DNA of 64,000 nucleotides from contig NC_135561.1 in assembly GCF_964340395.1 (NCBI RefSeq), forward strand, positions 5,980,018 to 6,044,017, given 5' to 3'. The notes beneath the pieces were generated by a model, which was given only the letters and a program-made list of their open reading frames with translations, searched no databases and was not told the DNA's origin. A program made the translations under genes and the position numbers. Positions 37,801 to 50,060 of this stretch are shown piece by piece (within the stretch, counting starts at the first letter, position 1; each line of letters starts with the position of its first letter). The DNA comes from Glandiceps talaboti. Taxonomy: Eukaryota; Hemichordata; Enteropneusta; Spengelidae.

Positions 37801-39857
37801 GGTTCAAGGTGATAGGTAAAATGTCTTTGTGAACTCGGGTAATGATTTGGGGGAGGGGAAAATCTCCTGGGTAATAGGTTGGGGAAGAGGAAACTCTAGT
37901 ACAACTTGCACATATTTCCATATCTTGTACAGTAATTTACCCAAGTGGTACCATGATTTATGTGTTATCTTGCTTGGTATTAAACTTTGACTTTACTTCC
38001 CTAAACTAAAACACTTATAGTGTCTGTTTTCTGTATCAGTCTGGTACAGTTATGTGTATTACTTCTCTGTATTATTTTGCATAAAATGAAAACGCATAAT
38101 TGATATTTTTGTCATATGTATTCCATTTATATCAGTTTTGTTGTGCTTGGCTCTAAGTGACAAATCTTTGGGATTCGTTCAGAAAAAGTAATTTAAAAAG
38201 TTGGATGAAATTCTAAAAAAAAAAAATTGTATCCAGTTGACAGAAGTAGTAGGTCAGACTGTATGAGTTTTCAAAAGAAAGGTTTCTCTGTTCTGCTGAC
38301 AAATTGTGCTGTATCTTGTTTCCCAGAGTAGACAGAAAATGCCTGGAATGTGACAAGGGTATTATTGCCTCATGTCAGCTACCTTTCTATAGCTAATATA
38401 GTCACCAATGTACTGTTGTAGTGGCTGTCTGTCAAGGCTTTCACCTAGGTCATGTCGGGGTCATTTGTTGTTGCAATTCTTTGTTAAGTCTATGATATGA
38501 CCATTATTCTGCACGCCAGGTGACTTGATTCTGTGGTTGTCAGTCAGCTGTTTGTGAAGGTACCATGTTTAATTGTCCTGTGAACTTTGGATCAGCTGGT
38601 AAGGGTCAAAGGTCGTGGGCATAGAGTTTAGGGAGAGGGGGCACTATAGGAATTGGTTTTGTTCATGTGTGAATATATATCATCTCAGATATTTCTCAAC
38701 CTTGAATGGCTAATTAATCTCTAAATTTTAATAATGCGAGCTGCTGGGGGGATGGTGGGGTTTTAAACAAATTGGAATTCCCTATATATTTTGCTTAAAG
38801 TTTAGTTTGGTAATTCTGGTAAAATAATGGTACAACCTTGCTTGTTATACAGTCATGACAAAAGCTGATGTGAAGTTACAAAGGAAAAACAACAACACCA
38901 GTTCTATTAACAGGCTGGGAGTTGGTAAATTGATTATTAAATCAAAGCAGTGGACCATAAACCTTGGAGAGGTAATTTATTTAGTCATTAGAAGATGTTG
39001 AAGAAAGTAGCTTAATCATGAGATTGTGTGTATACAACCTTGGCCTTGGATGACTGGTCATGCATCATAACCATTAGTAAACTTGTATATAGTAAATATA
39101 ACGTCCATTGAACGACATTGATCGATGTAACAGTAATGGTTTGGGATAAATACTGTACACTATAAGGATGTGCTATTATTAAATTGATTAGTCGTGTATG
39201 TGTTCAGAACCGGATATATTTGATATATTTTATTTCTAAGTTACTGTAAACGTGACTGGATACCGGTATTTAATGTCCTGGTCGTGACCAGTGTTTAATG
39301 TATGAGGAGAGATTAGTGAGCACTAGTTGATTTATATTGGTTTGATACATTTCTGTCTCGGGCATAGTTGAACTTGGATGTTGCAGCTGAATTGAGATGT
39401 TTTTGATAGCTGTTTTGTTTTGCTGTTATGCATGTATGAAAAACTTGAATGAGTTCCAATAGCTTGCTTTCCTAAAGCTAAATATGGTACTCCGAAAATA
39501 CAGTAATTTGGGTTGACCTTTCCCCCATGGATACGTATCATGAAGGGGGAGGGGGTTATTGCAATGGGTATTGTAAAGTAATGTGCAGGCATCTGTCTGT
39601 CTGTCTGTCCCACCTATCCATTCATTTTGTCAACACAGACATTTCTGTTGCATTAACATATTTCATTCAAACCTGGCACAAAGTTGACACACTCCAAGGT
39701 TCTAGAGTATACTGTTGATTTAGCTATATTGATGTGTTTTGGGTGATGAACGCAAAATGTAGTGTTGTACTTCAAGTGTTACTCTTCATAGAGTTCATTT
39801 AATCTTGACCTTTTGCCTCAACCTTGAACTACAGAGTATTTTTGTAAGTGTAAGATA

Positions 39858-39905
39858 TAAGAGATAGTGGGTTTTGAGGCAGTAAGAGATAGTGGGTTTT
39901 GAGGA
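39858..39905. repeat. 25-bp direct repeat, two copies
   Basis: TAAGAGATAGTGGGTTTTGA occurs twice in tandem (39858 and 39883) in intron 2. Confidence 0.9.
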
Positions 39906-39929
39906 AGTTCTTGTAATGTACTGCAGCTA

Positions 39930-40027
39930 CTGTAAGATACGTCGTGACGTTTCACCCTCACCGCCCTCCTCTCAGTGTTAGGAGTTGGCCGATGTTTGAG
40001 GGCGCCCCGTCATGGCATACCTTACAG
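39930..40027. repeat. 98-bp imperfect foldback
   Basis: The ends CTGTAAGATACGTCGTGACG and the reverse complement of CGTCATGGCATACCTTACAG match at 17 of 20 positions. The interior is GC-rich. A small MITE or a transcribed hairpin is possible. Confidence 0.65.
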
Positions 40028-40313
40028 ACTAATAATGAATGAAAACTTGCAGTAGAGATGGTAGTCGATAGATGGTGATTGTGTTGTGACAAGTTGCCTT
40101 GAACTAATGTAGTCATGTCATCATTCATGGCTATAAACCAGCCTTGTTTTATGTTTCCGTAATTTGTTTTTGTTCAGGCGAGCCTTCTCTGGTGTCTGAC
40201 ATTTTAAAAAATTGGCCAATTTCTCCTGCAACTGTTAGCTGTTAAATTGCTTGATCTGTGACACCAATACACTCATTCTCTATACCGTTGATACTCAACA
40301 TCAACTCCTGTAC

Positions 40314-40496
40314 TGATTTACAAAGGTTATAACACACAAACAGTTCAAAGTTTTGGCTTTGAGCTTTCAATCTGTCTTGGTCAACGATCCTCATCAATTA
40401 TGGAATTTGTCATTCTGATGAGGATCGTCGACCAAAGACAGATTGGAAGCTCAATGCCAAAAACTTTGAACTATTTGTTATAATCTTTGTAAATCA
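40314..40496. repeat. 183-bp hairpin with about 80-bp arms
   Basis: From TGATTTACAAAG at 40314 the left arm (through AGTTCAAAGTTTTGG and AATCTGTCTTGG to CGATCCTCAT) is mirrored by a right arm ending CTTTGTAAATCA at 40496, with a loop of about 20 bases around 40400. Pairing is about 90% by eye. It looks like a foldback MITE; transcribed inside the Pumilio pre-mRNA it would form a long hairpin. Confidence 0.85.
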
Positions 40497-42339
40497 TTTG
40501 GTCTAGCAAGCTGATGAACATTTTTTTATCAACCCTATACTAGTATACTATTAGCTGTACTAGACTTGGAGACACATGAGACTCCAGTGATATCAGGCTG
40601 CTGTCAGATTCCATAGTTGTGACTGGACTGTTCACATACTGGATTATACATATATATATATATCAAAATGTCATCTCAAATCATTTACTGTATGTGTATA
40701 CATACTATATCAACTGAGACAGTATCATTTTCACAATTCATAAAACTCAGTAGTTGTTAATTCAGGGTAAGTTGTGCGATCCCCTTTAGTTAAATAAATA
40801 AACTGTGCTTTCTGAAGGCTATGCACACAACCTAGACACTAAACATAACAACAGTAACAATCAGCAAAGACAAACCTCTAGAATGAATGATACTCAGAAA
40901 GTGCTCATTGAAACATTACAATGTAATTAGCGCTATTGAACTTAGAAATGGCTACTTGAGTACTGTTGTTGTCCCCAGTATAGGCCATTACTGGATTAAG
41001 GGTAAGTATACTTGGCCTTGGTTACCGTGGATACGATGACGAGGCCATGTCCGTTTGGTATCGTATGTCTCTATTTTTGTGACGCTGGTTAAATTCCACT
41101 CATAACAGATATGCCTGATATGTTCCTAGTCAAGGCAGAATGTCATCAAGTTTATCACAGAGTTTTGTCGGTGTAAGACAAGTAACACGTTGGGCAAACA
41201 ATTGGCAGTGTGAAAGGCAATGTCAATTGACAGGTAATGCCAGAATTAGAGAACTACATGGGGTACACGTTTGTGAAAGTCATCGCTGATTGATTGATAA
41301 TGCCAAGATTAGTAAACTCCATGGTTAAGAGAGCAGACAAAGTCATTGCTAATGGAAGTGTAACACAAAGTACATGTCACAAGTTGTTTCAAAAGCTTTC
41401 TTTGAGAAAACTCTTAAACACAGATGTGGAATATTTTCTTAACCCGGGTCATATAATTTAGCAAAATCAATGTACTTCTAACATATTTAATCATTTTGTT
41501 GAGGAACCGTCACTGATTAAGAGTTTGCTAGATTTGCAAGAATTGTTTTAGGTTTAGTGCTTGAAAAGTTTTGGGAATTTTCATTCATTAATAAAAAAAA
41601 TCCATAACATAAATTGCAGTATCAATATCCGTGTCAATTTCTGTTCTACTATTAATTGCAATTATGAAACAATAACTATAAACAGTTGCCAAGGAAGATG
41701 GTCTCATTTTGTTGTCATGGTGACTAACTTTGTACACAATGATATTACAACCCTAAATATAGTTTGTTTGCTGACTTGGTACACGCAGTAGATAATACCA
41801 TTGTGATGTCAAGAACACAGAATACTTCTATTATTAACTGGGAGGGTGTAACAAGTCTCCAAACGATAGTTCATTTGTGCTCCTGTAAGTCCTGGCAACT
41901 GTTGCCATAGTGACACAGGTAGTAGCTATAGCAATTGGATAAAGAGGATGAATTAAGTGAGATGTGTGTGGTCATCGTTAAAGGTAACAGGATGCAAGTT
42001 TTTGTGTGAATTTCTGTATATTAGAAGTGGAATGACGCAAGTTCTTTCATACTACTAGTATCACTGGTAGAGATGGATGTTATCCTTATGTTATGAGATA
42101 CAGGTAATCCATCTTCCCTTTAATATCAGTTCTTATCCTTCAAATGAATTATTAAAACATGATATAGAATAAGAATCTTTGCGAAGAAAAAAAAAAAGTC
42201 ATACTTCTCAGGTTGTCAGAACTTCTCAAGTTCTCATGTAACAGATTACCAGTGTCAGTTGTATGAATTAGTGGGACTTGTGTATTCAGTGTTCTTTGCC
42301 AAGAGGACGGATGGGTCTAGAAAAATGTGCTTAGATTTA

Positions 42340-42460
42340 TTATTATTATTACTTTATTATCCCTCCCGGGGAAATTTGTCTTGCAACAACACAGAAAAAC
42401 ATACATATAATCTTACACATGAAGACATTGAAAACTGTGTAAACAACTACATGAAAAACA
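42340..42460. repeat. Possible interspersed-repeat fragment
   Basis: A TTATTATTATTACTTTATTATCC stretch, given here in two parts (TTATTATTATTAC, TTTATTATCCCTCCCGGGG), followed by AAATTTGTCTTGCAAC. It resembles the reverse-oriented 3' end of many aquatic-animal LINEs or SINEs (simple A/T-triplet tail plus a conserved GC-rich block). No ends or duplication are defined. Confidence 0.35.
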
Positions 42461-43505
42461 CTCACATTTCCTTATTTTTGTATCTAAATATATAATTTTG
42501 GCATGGAATTCTGCTGGCTGTTACATACTAAATACTTCTGTCCACAAAATATTGCTATTATACACGTTTATATTTGTTGGTTGTTTGGTAATATTTGCCA
42601 GCAGTATAAAATATAGTCCACCAAAAGAGTATACAAGGGCAAACCTGAATTCTATTTATGAATCGTGTATAGATTCGTAATAGACAAAACGATAAGTGTG
42701 CGGTGTGTCAAAGGTATGTGGTAATGTCTGGAAATTTGAGGACTGGTAGTGGTCGGCCATCTTATCAACAATGGTGTCTATAGTAACAAGATTACCTTGG
42801 GTCTTGTGATGTAAATGTCACAGGTGAATCCATTCTATATCCCTGTATCTTGGTCAATGTATTCCTCTGTGTAGTGAGATTACCACGGCTGTTAGCCCAG
42901 AAGTGACCTTGTAAAGTCTGACAAGAAAAATGGAAGAAACCTGTGTGGCTGAGCATGTATTTACTTCATTTATAGCATGGAAATTAGAATTCATGATTTC
43001 AGGATATGCAAGCGAATGAGTACACGTTTTTTTGAGATTTTCCAACAAATCAACGTTAATTTAGGATATGTGAACTGATGGGTTCATACTGTTCTAAATT
43101 GTCAGCAGAAAAGTACTGCTTTTATAACTGTGCTGGTAGGGTATTGTATTGCAACTAGGCTTTCCTGTTCATTTTTCAACTTGATCAAAATTTATGTTAA
43201 AGTGTGTTGTGTTGTGTGTAGAGTGAAATGACCAATATTACATTATTAGGATATATTTATTGCAGAGTTGTTACCTTACTGCCTATGACACTGTAAGTCT
43301 GCAAATTTCAGTATTATTTGTAGATTCAACAAAAAAGGTGGCATCTAATTTTATACAGTTTTAGATTAGACGTGTGTACATATTTTACAGATTTCATATG
43401 AAATGTATTGCCGTTTGCACAGACGATTCTTTTGTTGTGAAACAAAGGCATTTATACTTGTATGTCAGTGATTGTAAATTTGTGATCATTTTCTCGTTTC
43501 TATAG

Positions 43506-43641
43506 ATTGTCCCCACTGCCAAGAAGTTTTGGGAGATGAATGATGGAGATGAACGAAAAGATGAACAAAAGAGTATATTCTTGGGAGACCAGTGGCCTAA
43601 CTGGGGAGCAGTACAGATTGCTAATGCTGGAGACTCGAGAC
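43506..43641 (+). CDS. pum: Pumilio coding exon 3
   Basis: A 136-nt exon from TATAG| to C|GTAAGT, phase 0 to 1. It encodes AKKFWEMNDGDERKDEQKS and IFLGDQW, the conserved Pumilio segment known in vertebrates as KKFWE...GIFLGD.W. It is the first of the tightly clustered exons. Confidence 0.95.
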
Positions 43642-43766
43642 GTAAGTATCGTATGCTAGGTTATTAGCAGAATATACCTTGTCATAATTAGTGGTGCCCT
43701 CTATTGGTGAATGATGTGCTTAGTGATAATCACCCTTGTAAAGTGCCATTGGTATTACATAGAATA

Positions 43767-44042
43767 GGGATGTCGGTGGCCGAGTGGTTAAACCACTTGC
43801 CTCTTACCACTGCAGTCGGGGCTCGAACCCCATTCAGGGTTCGATTAAATTTACCACGCTGTAAGTAAGAAGAGTGTCGTTCAGTTTGACTCTACCGAAC
43901 AACGCAGGTTTTCTCCCGGCACTCTGGTTTCCTCCTGCATTAACACTAAACCCATGAGGGATGGCCCTCACTGGACTTCTTGGGAGATAAGTGTTTATGC
44001 TTAAAGAACTATTCAGTATAAATAAAGATTATTATTATTATT
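43767..44042 (+). mobile_element. tRNA-derived SINE
   Basis: About 276 bp in the intron after exon 3, on the same strand as Pumilio. The head has a pol III A-box-like GGCCGAGTGGTTAA (43779-43792; Leu/Ser-tRNA style) and a B-box-like GGGTTCGATTAA near 43838. A central block (TTTTCTCCCGGCACTCTGG, then TTTCCTCCTGCATT) resembles conserved SINE bodies of marine animals. The tail is ATAAAGATTATTATTATTA. Possible 6-bp target duplications AGAATA lie at 43761-43766 and 44043-44048. Confidence 0.85.
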
Positions 44043-44310
44043 AGAATAATGGGTAACCGGTGTGCCATCCTTTATTCGTCAAAATATTTTGTTTTTGGTG
44101 AAAAATGATAAAAACAAGGTTTCTTTGCAAGTCATTTAGGGGAGACCAAATTTGGATATGTCATTAAAAATTGTTGTTCATCAGTGACTCATATTGTCTG
44201 AGAGGGCACACTCAGAGTGATCACAGTATAAAGAAAGATGTATTTCCGACATGAATCTAATCATAGGACAGTTTTCTTCACTTTCTGTTTCATTATCAAT
44301 TCTGTTACAG

Positions 44311-44495
44311 AGCATTCAGTGTCACAGCCAATCAGCATGCAGCGACGTGGCTATCATGCTGGTGACGCCAACGCTGTTCTCTCACCACGGTCAGAAACAG
44401 GTGGACTCGGTGTGAGTATGGTCGAGTATGTGCTAGGGACTTCACCACAGGGTAAAGATATGGAAGCAAGACTTGGACGACTAAAGCAGGGATAT
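44311..44495 (+). CDS. pum: Pumilio coding exon 4
   Basis: 185 nt, phase 1 to 0, between TGTTACAG| and TAT|GTAAGT. It encodes [12 protein letters not shown] and [19 protein letters not shown], among the most conserved N-terminal Pumilio motifs, then a charged [14 protein letters not shown] end. Confidence 0.96.
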
Positions 44496-45064
44496 GTAAG
44501 TATGCACTTATAGTTATGACGTTGGATACTTTTCATGTCCCAGAATTTTTTGATTCTATAAAAAATTGTCTAAAGTAACTATATTGATAAAATGGCCAAA
44601 CAACGATGGAAGTGAAATGGTCATGATGAGAGCACCCTCAATTTCAAGGGGCTGGATAGTGGATGAAGGAATACTGATGGTCGCCATGTTACTTTTCAAT
44701 GGGTGTTTCATCTATGTTCTGTCATGTGTATACTTGATTAGTCATGTAGTGAGTGATTTATGCGATGTGTCACCATAATGGGATAACACTTTGCTGTAAA
44801 GTGATGCTGAATTAGGACAAAACATGACATCTGTGTATACTGTGTGTTTGGTCAGGTAATGCCAAACTTTGAGGTCGTGTCAGATTATTTATATTGTGTG
44901 AAGTAGCCTAAACGTCAATAAGCCAGTCTTTGTTGTGTGCATGGCATTTAGTCATGCCAAAATTTGCTCGCCTGCACATGATTCAGAAGCCATAATACCA
45001 GTATCATGGATCTGTCCTTAGGTGACCCCTAATATCTCTCTCTCACTCTCTGACATACACACAG

Positions 45065-45258
45065 GGAACAACTCCAAATGAGAGTAACATGGCAGAAAAC
45101 GATCCTCAGAGTACAAAAAATGAAAAGAAAAACAAAACATCATCACCATTTGAGGAAGAAAACAAGAAAGCCAAAGAAATTGAAAACATACCTGAAACAC
45201 CTCAAAATGGTAATGGTAGGAACAGTGCTGAAGAAGATGTAGAGAAGTCAGTGTACCA
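45065..45258 (+). CDS. pum: Pumilio coding exon 5
   Basis: 194 nt, phase 0 to 2, between ACACACAG| and ACCA|GTAAGT. A highly charged Lys/Glu/Asn-rich segment containing SSPFEEENKKAKE, similar to the PUM2 ASPFEED region. Likely disordered. Confidence 0.9.
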
Positions 45259-45616
45259 GTAAGTTTTTTGCCAGCACATACATGGTGTTATGTTCTTGTC
45301 TTGTTAGCTGCAGTTTATACTGCGTCCTCAGGAGGAAGTCAAATACCAAATAATACAAAATGGATGGAGTGTTGTGTACAGTTACCAGCAGAATTGTCAA
45401 TTTCCCTCAATATAAAATGAATTCAATATTTTGATACAATAATTTGTGCATTGCTTTTGACGTTATCTTTCATACACCAATGTGTATCCTGTAACACACA
45501 CACCCCCATGCCACTTTGACACATTCAACATGTGCACAAACTGCACTGACTTGCATGCAAACAGCACAGATGAACACAGCCCGCACACTCGCATAGTCCA
45601 GCTGACACGCACATGC

Positions 45617-45680
<64 letters not shown>
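45617..45680. repeat. (CA)n microsatellite
   Basis: About 30 CA repeats in the intron just before exon 6. Minus- and plus-strand Cys/Val or His/Thr frames over it are artefacts. Confidence 0.97.
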
Positions 45681-45681
<1 letters not shown>

Positions 45682-45751
45682 CTTGTATCACACACAGGAA
45701 ATGTGATCTCAGTTACATCATGTCAGTACATCTTTATTTCTCCAATATCAG

Positions 45752-46007
45752 TAAAAATGGTAGCAGACAACCTTCACCCAATGAAGAACACAACAAACCT
45801 GATCAAATTAAACAGATGACTATTGAGGTTCCTCAGAGACCAATGCCTAACAAGACGCCAGACAACATCGCCGAGGCACAGACCCAGAATAGTTTACAGG
45901 GTATGGAACATATGGAACCTGTGACAGTGGACCCTCTGCAGTTCGACTATTCCCCACAAATGGTGCCCAGCATGGACAGTCCCAGTTACATTGATTACAA
46001 TCAACAG
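45752..46007 (+). CDS. pum: Pumilio coding exon 6
   Basis: 256 nt, phase 2 to 0, from AATATCAG| to CAG|GTGAGT. It encodes MEHMEPVTVDPLQFDYS and a Pro/Ser/Tyr-rich end reading YIDYNQQ. This matches the Pumilio MEPLQFDY...DYNSQQQ region. Confidence 0.95.
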
Positions 46008-46679
46008 GTGAGTAAGAGCACTCAAGAGTTCAAAGGTCGTACGATATGCAAATGTCCAGACTCTGAGTATTTGCAAAGGAACAGCTATTGATTTTTGGCA
46101 TCAGCATGATTGGTTGGTGTTGATGTGAGTAATTTTGACTGAGGAGGAAATTAAATAATGTACCTCGGCACAAGAAAAGATAGAAAATCAAGAAAATATC
46201 TTCATGTGTGTATTTTTGGGCTCATTTTCTCGACTTACCATGGCAGAGAAAATGCCTGCAGTTTTGTATCCTAGTAGTGTTAATATTGTAATCAAATACT
46301 TTCATTCATCAGGACATGCTTTGTCAAAATAACATTGGTACGTTATAATTTCCTGTTGTAATATCTTGTTCGTAAAAAAAAATCATAATTTGTAAATGTA
46401 GAGTTCTCTGACCACATTCACAATGAATAGTGCTTTATGCCTATAGTGAACTACTGATCAGATGTATTTGCAAGTATCTTGGTTGTCATGTTGCCACTAG
46501 AGGGAGCCCTTTGGTTTTCTGTAATGTATCAATCAAATCTCAACATCCAGACTTGTCTCCCTGAAACATTATTTTGTTAGTTGTGAAGCTGAATACGATT
46601 TTAGCTTGACTTGACTCTTTTTAGTGAATTCTTGACGTAATGTGACAGCGGTTGACCACACGTGTGTATTGTCTTGCAG

Positions 46680-46785
46680 CTCTTCCAACAACGCCAGCCA
46701 ACTCCCCAAGCCATTGCCATGCAACAGTTGACACCCCAGCAACAGCAACAGTACGCCATTGCTGCAGCCCAACAACAGCAGATAG
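46680..46785 (+). CDS. pum: Pumilio coding exon 7 (Gln-rich)
   Basis: 106 nt, phase 0 to 1, from CTTGCAG| to ATAG|GTAAGA. It encodes LFQQRQPTPQAIAMQQLTP followed by QQQQQYAIAAAQQQQ, equal to the LFQR..ALTVQQLTAAQQQQYALAAA block of vertebrate Pumilio. Confidence 0.95.
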
Positions 46786-48304
46786 GTAAGATACGTGGTA
46801 ATGCTGTGTCATGATTTGTTGTGTCATCCAATCAAATGAATCATTACGTAAACACAGTTAAAGATGTTAGAGAAATGGAAATTTATGGATATCTAAGTTT
46901 GTCAATTTTGTTGTATGCAACGAGACAGAATTTTGGTAACATTATTTATAGACAAATTTTAGTAGTGGGAATCAGAACAGACAACACACATGACTTGAAT
47001 TTTTGACAGTGTCTGTATTTTTAAGGAGTCGACTTTGAATTTACTTCATGCATGTTGTCAAATTTTCACATTCGTAGAACCAACTTAGAAATAGAATAAT
47101 AACCTAGCTGATATTTTGACACAACATGGACAACAAAATCTGAGATTATCCAACAACCTAAGACGTCTTACTCTTGTGATCTGCCTTCTTGTTTTGGTTT
47201 GACTCAAAATTTAAGGAATAGATGATAAAATGCAACGACTTCAGGTCAGACTAAATTTGGATCTGGAAATCAAGAAATGTGTGTACCATGGAAGGCATAT
47301 CATAGAAGTTGACCCACTCATTTTCTGGTGATCTCTAGTATTTATGATTCAGGGATTGAAAAAACTTGAGAAATGATTCAGAAAAGAACATTGTGACTTT
47401 GCTTGCATTAATAGAATGACAACTGACGATATTGTCTTGTCTTTACCCCCAGCCCTTTGCATGTCAAGAAACAGCATGGCAAAAAAAAAAAAATCATCAA
47501 TAATTTTCTCTCTCTAACAAATCATCTGCATGCAGGGCAACGTGGTAGGAGAGTGTTGACAGTGAGAAAAATGCAATATTACAATTGATCACAATATCTA
47601 ACTTGTGTGTGTCAATTTAATATTTACATGGAGTATTAGCAGTACACCAGGTATCCATTGGTCATTTTGTGTAGAACGAAGTATTCTGTAGGAATAGTAC
47701 AAAATACTCAGTGTGCCACTCAGTTTGGTTCCAGCAAATTCAACCTCAAGTGAACCCGCAGATGTATATATTTTTTTAGATATTTTTCTTCTGTTAGGAT
47801 TTAGATGAATCTACCTATATTCCATTGGTTTGATTTCGGTTTTAAAAAAAATGCCAATTTATTCGTTTCTGTAACTTGTATCAAATGTATTGTAGAAGTA
47901 CTCTACTGCAGTAAGGTTAACCCCCATAATACAGATATAATGACAATGTTTCATTCTTGTAGAGACAATTTCTTGAAAGAAATAAACTGAGATGTGAAAC
48001 CAGTCAAGATACAATAAATTTGTACTGATTTACATCTTATATTTACAAAGACACGAGTTCCAAAATTACCATAATGGCAATAGTATTCAAATTGAAACGT
48101 AAATATTTCAGTTAATGACGTCTGACTTTTTAGGATACCATAGACCCCTTCAACAGCAATGCTAATAATATAACGTAGGCGATTCCAGTTACTTAAAATT
48201 TTAATTTATTAATATGATCAATGAAAGCCTGGTGTACTACCAATATTCCTATTTTGCATGTGATGCTGACAACAGCGTTTTTTGCTGTATGTTGTTGCCT
48301 GTAG

Positions 48305-48409
48305 GCCTCACCCCTACCGCCTTTGCAGCACCCAGTCCGTACATCATAAACACGGCCCCGACTGCCCAGGACCCTTATACAGTAGGAATAGCAACTGCAA
48401 CTTTGGCAG
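48305..48409 (+). CDS. pum: Pumilio coding exon 8
   Basis: 105 nt, phase 1 to 1, from CCTGTAG| to GCAG|GTTAGG. It encodes LTPTAFAAPSPYIINTAP and AQDPYTVGIATATLAG, matching [23 protein letters not shown] of known Pumilios. The donor GTTAGG is weaker than the others. The exon is symmetric and could be skipped without a frameshift. Confidence 0.94.
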
Positions 48410-49259
48410 GTTAGGATCCTTGTTTGTTTGTTTGTTTTAGTTGTTTGTATTACCATGGTAATGTAATGTCTTCTAAGTTTCAAACCTGTGCGTTTCTTTC
48501 TCGCTCCATTTTTTTTCTTCATCTTGTCTAATTTCTCCTGTAGTTAATTTTGTTTTCTGCTTATTACCTTTATAATTTAAACATACAGACCTTTCTGTTG
48601 GCATTTTTCTCTTATGTGTGATTAATAGTTTTAAACTCCTTGTTCATTTTTGTATGAAATTATTATCTATCTTGGCTGCAGTGGTGAAAAGATTGGAGTA
48701 GTTTTCATTGTCAGTGAAACACTCGGAGAATGGAGACAAGTCATGGAAATCACTATCGTAACATGATTAGTTGAAATTGAGACGCAGTCAAGTTTAGTGG
48801 CATGAACAAGCCATCTCTCCTATTCTCAATGATTTAGATTTTCCCACCATTTCAAAGACAATAGGGTGATACCAATATTTTTTGTAAAATAGGGGAGGTT
48901 TCATTGGCAATGTAAAGCTACTCTGTTCACCTGTATACAAGTCATTGAGTAGAATTGCATAGACTTTGCAGATATCCCAATGTAGTCAAACTAACACATA
49001 ACACAAAGTGAATGTTTGTAGATCACACTTATTAACACAATAACAGTTTCTAACTCAAAGACAATACAGACATACGTATAGTATTAGAAATTTGACCGAT
49101 CTAGTTATGATGTATTTGTATGTGGAAAATGTGACAGGGAATGGATTTCTGTAGTGAAATGCATAATTGACGTTATTCAAAATTTATTTCAAGTATGTGT
49201 AGATACCTCGGTTCAGTGTTGAAATGTTTTGTGATGTTTCTATTCATTTGTTACGATAG

Positions 49260-49556
49260 GTGCACCCACCATAGTCCAGCCCCAGTATGCTTATGGAGTT
49301 GCACCATGGGGTGCCGCTATGTACCCAGTGAGCATCATACCCCAACAACAGGCCCCATCCCAGCAGAACTTGCCACAACAACAGCAGCAGCTAATACGAG
49401 GGCAAAATGCTAGACCGATGACACCACAACAACAGCAGCAGCAGCAACAACAACAACAACAACAACAACAGCAGCAGCAGCAGCAACAACAACAACAGAT
49501 GGAACAGCTTGGTACACCAACTCAAACTGCAACAGTAGCACAGGCCATTCCAGCAG
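49260..49556 (+). CDS. pum: Pumilio coding exon 9 (polyglutamine)
   Basis: 297 nt, phase 1 to 1. It encodes YAYGVAPWGAAMYPVSI (the Pumilio YGVTPWGVYP block), a Gln-rich linker, RGQNARPMTP, then 24 consecutive Gln (49427-49498; mixed CAA/CAG) and a Thr/Ala-rich end. The run is longer than the Gln clusters of vertebrate Pumilio. Mixed codons suggest moderate stability. Confidence 0.95.
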
Positions 49557-49916
49557 GTAAGTGCCATGATTCTAGAGTTAGGTACAGCAACTCAAACTAC
49601 ATAGTACATGTAGACAAGTCTGCAAGGTACAACTACCCTTATCCGTCACCACTAGTGTTTGCATTAACTCGTAGTAATGACAATTACTCATTGACCTGAA
49701 TGATGCCAAGGTATCTGTTGACGTACTGTATGGGTAGATACATAGTTATGATAAAGATAGGGTGTTAGGGTTATATGACAAGGAAATAGTGATAGACCCC
49801 CTATCTTAATTCCAAATTATATCAATTGCCCTCAGTTACAGCTATTGCTAATTATGCATGCCCCAAGATGTGAGTGAATGCAGTTTGTATATTTCTTAAA
49901 TCTGATTGGTTCACAG

Positions 49917-50060
49917 GTGGTGGATACCAGGTGATAGCCCCTGCCTACTATGACCAGACTGGTGCTCTAGTCATGGGCAATGCCAGACCAGGTGCAGGAA
50001 TGGGAGCACCAATGAGACTTGTCTCCCCTGCACCTCTTATTGTCAGTGCTGCACAGCCTG
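49917..50060 (+). CDS. pum: Pumilio coding exon 10
   Basis: 144 nt, phase 1 to 1, from TTCACAG| to CCTG|GTAAGT. It encodes [19 protein letters not shown] and [19 protein letters not shown], very close to the [14 protein letters not shown]...GAPVRLVAPAPVIIS segment of vertebrate PUM1/2. Confidence 0.96.

Larger units (their letters stand above)
21293..43505 (+). other. Pumilio intron 2 (22.2 kb)
   Basis: Phase-0 intron with GTAAGA donor and TATAG acceptor. No nested gene is supported on either strand. It contains a 30-bp triple repeat (25042-25130), a piggyBac-like element (27895-29512), a 369-bp foldback MITE (30391-30759), a fragment of a dispersed repeat (31195-31310), a CA microsatellite, a 98-bp foldback (39930-40027) and a 183-bp hairpin (40314-40496). 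Confidence 0.8.
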
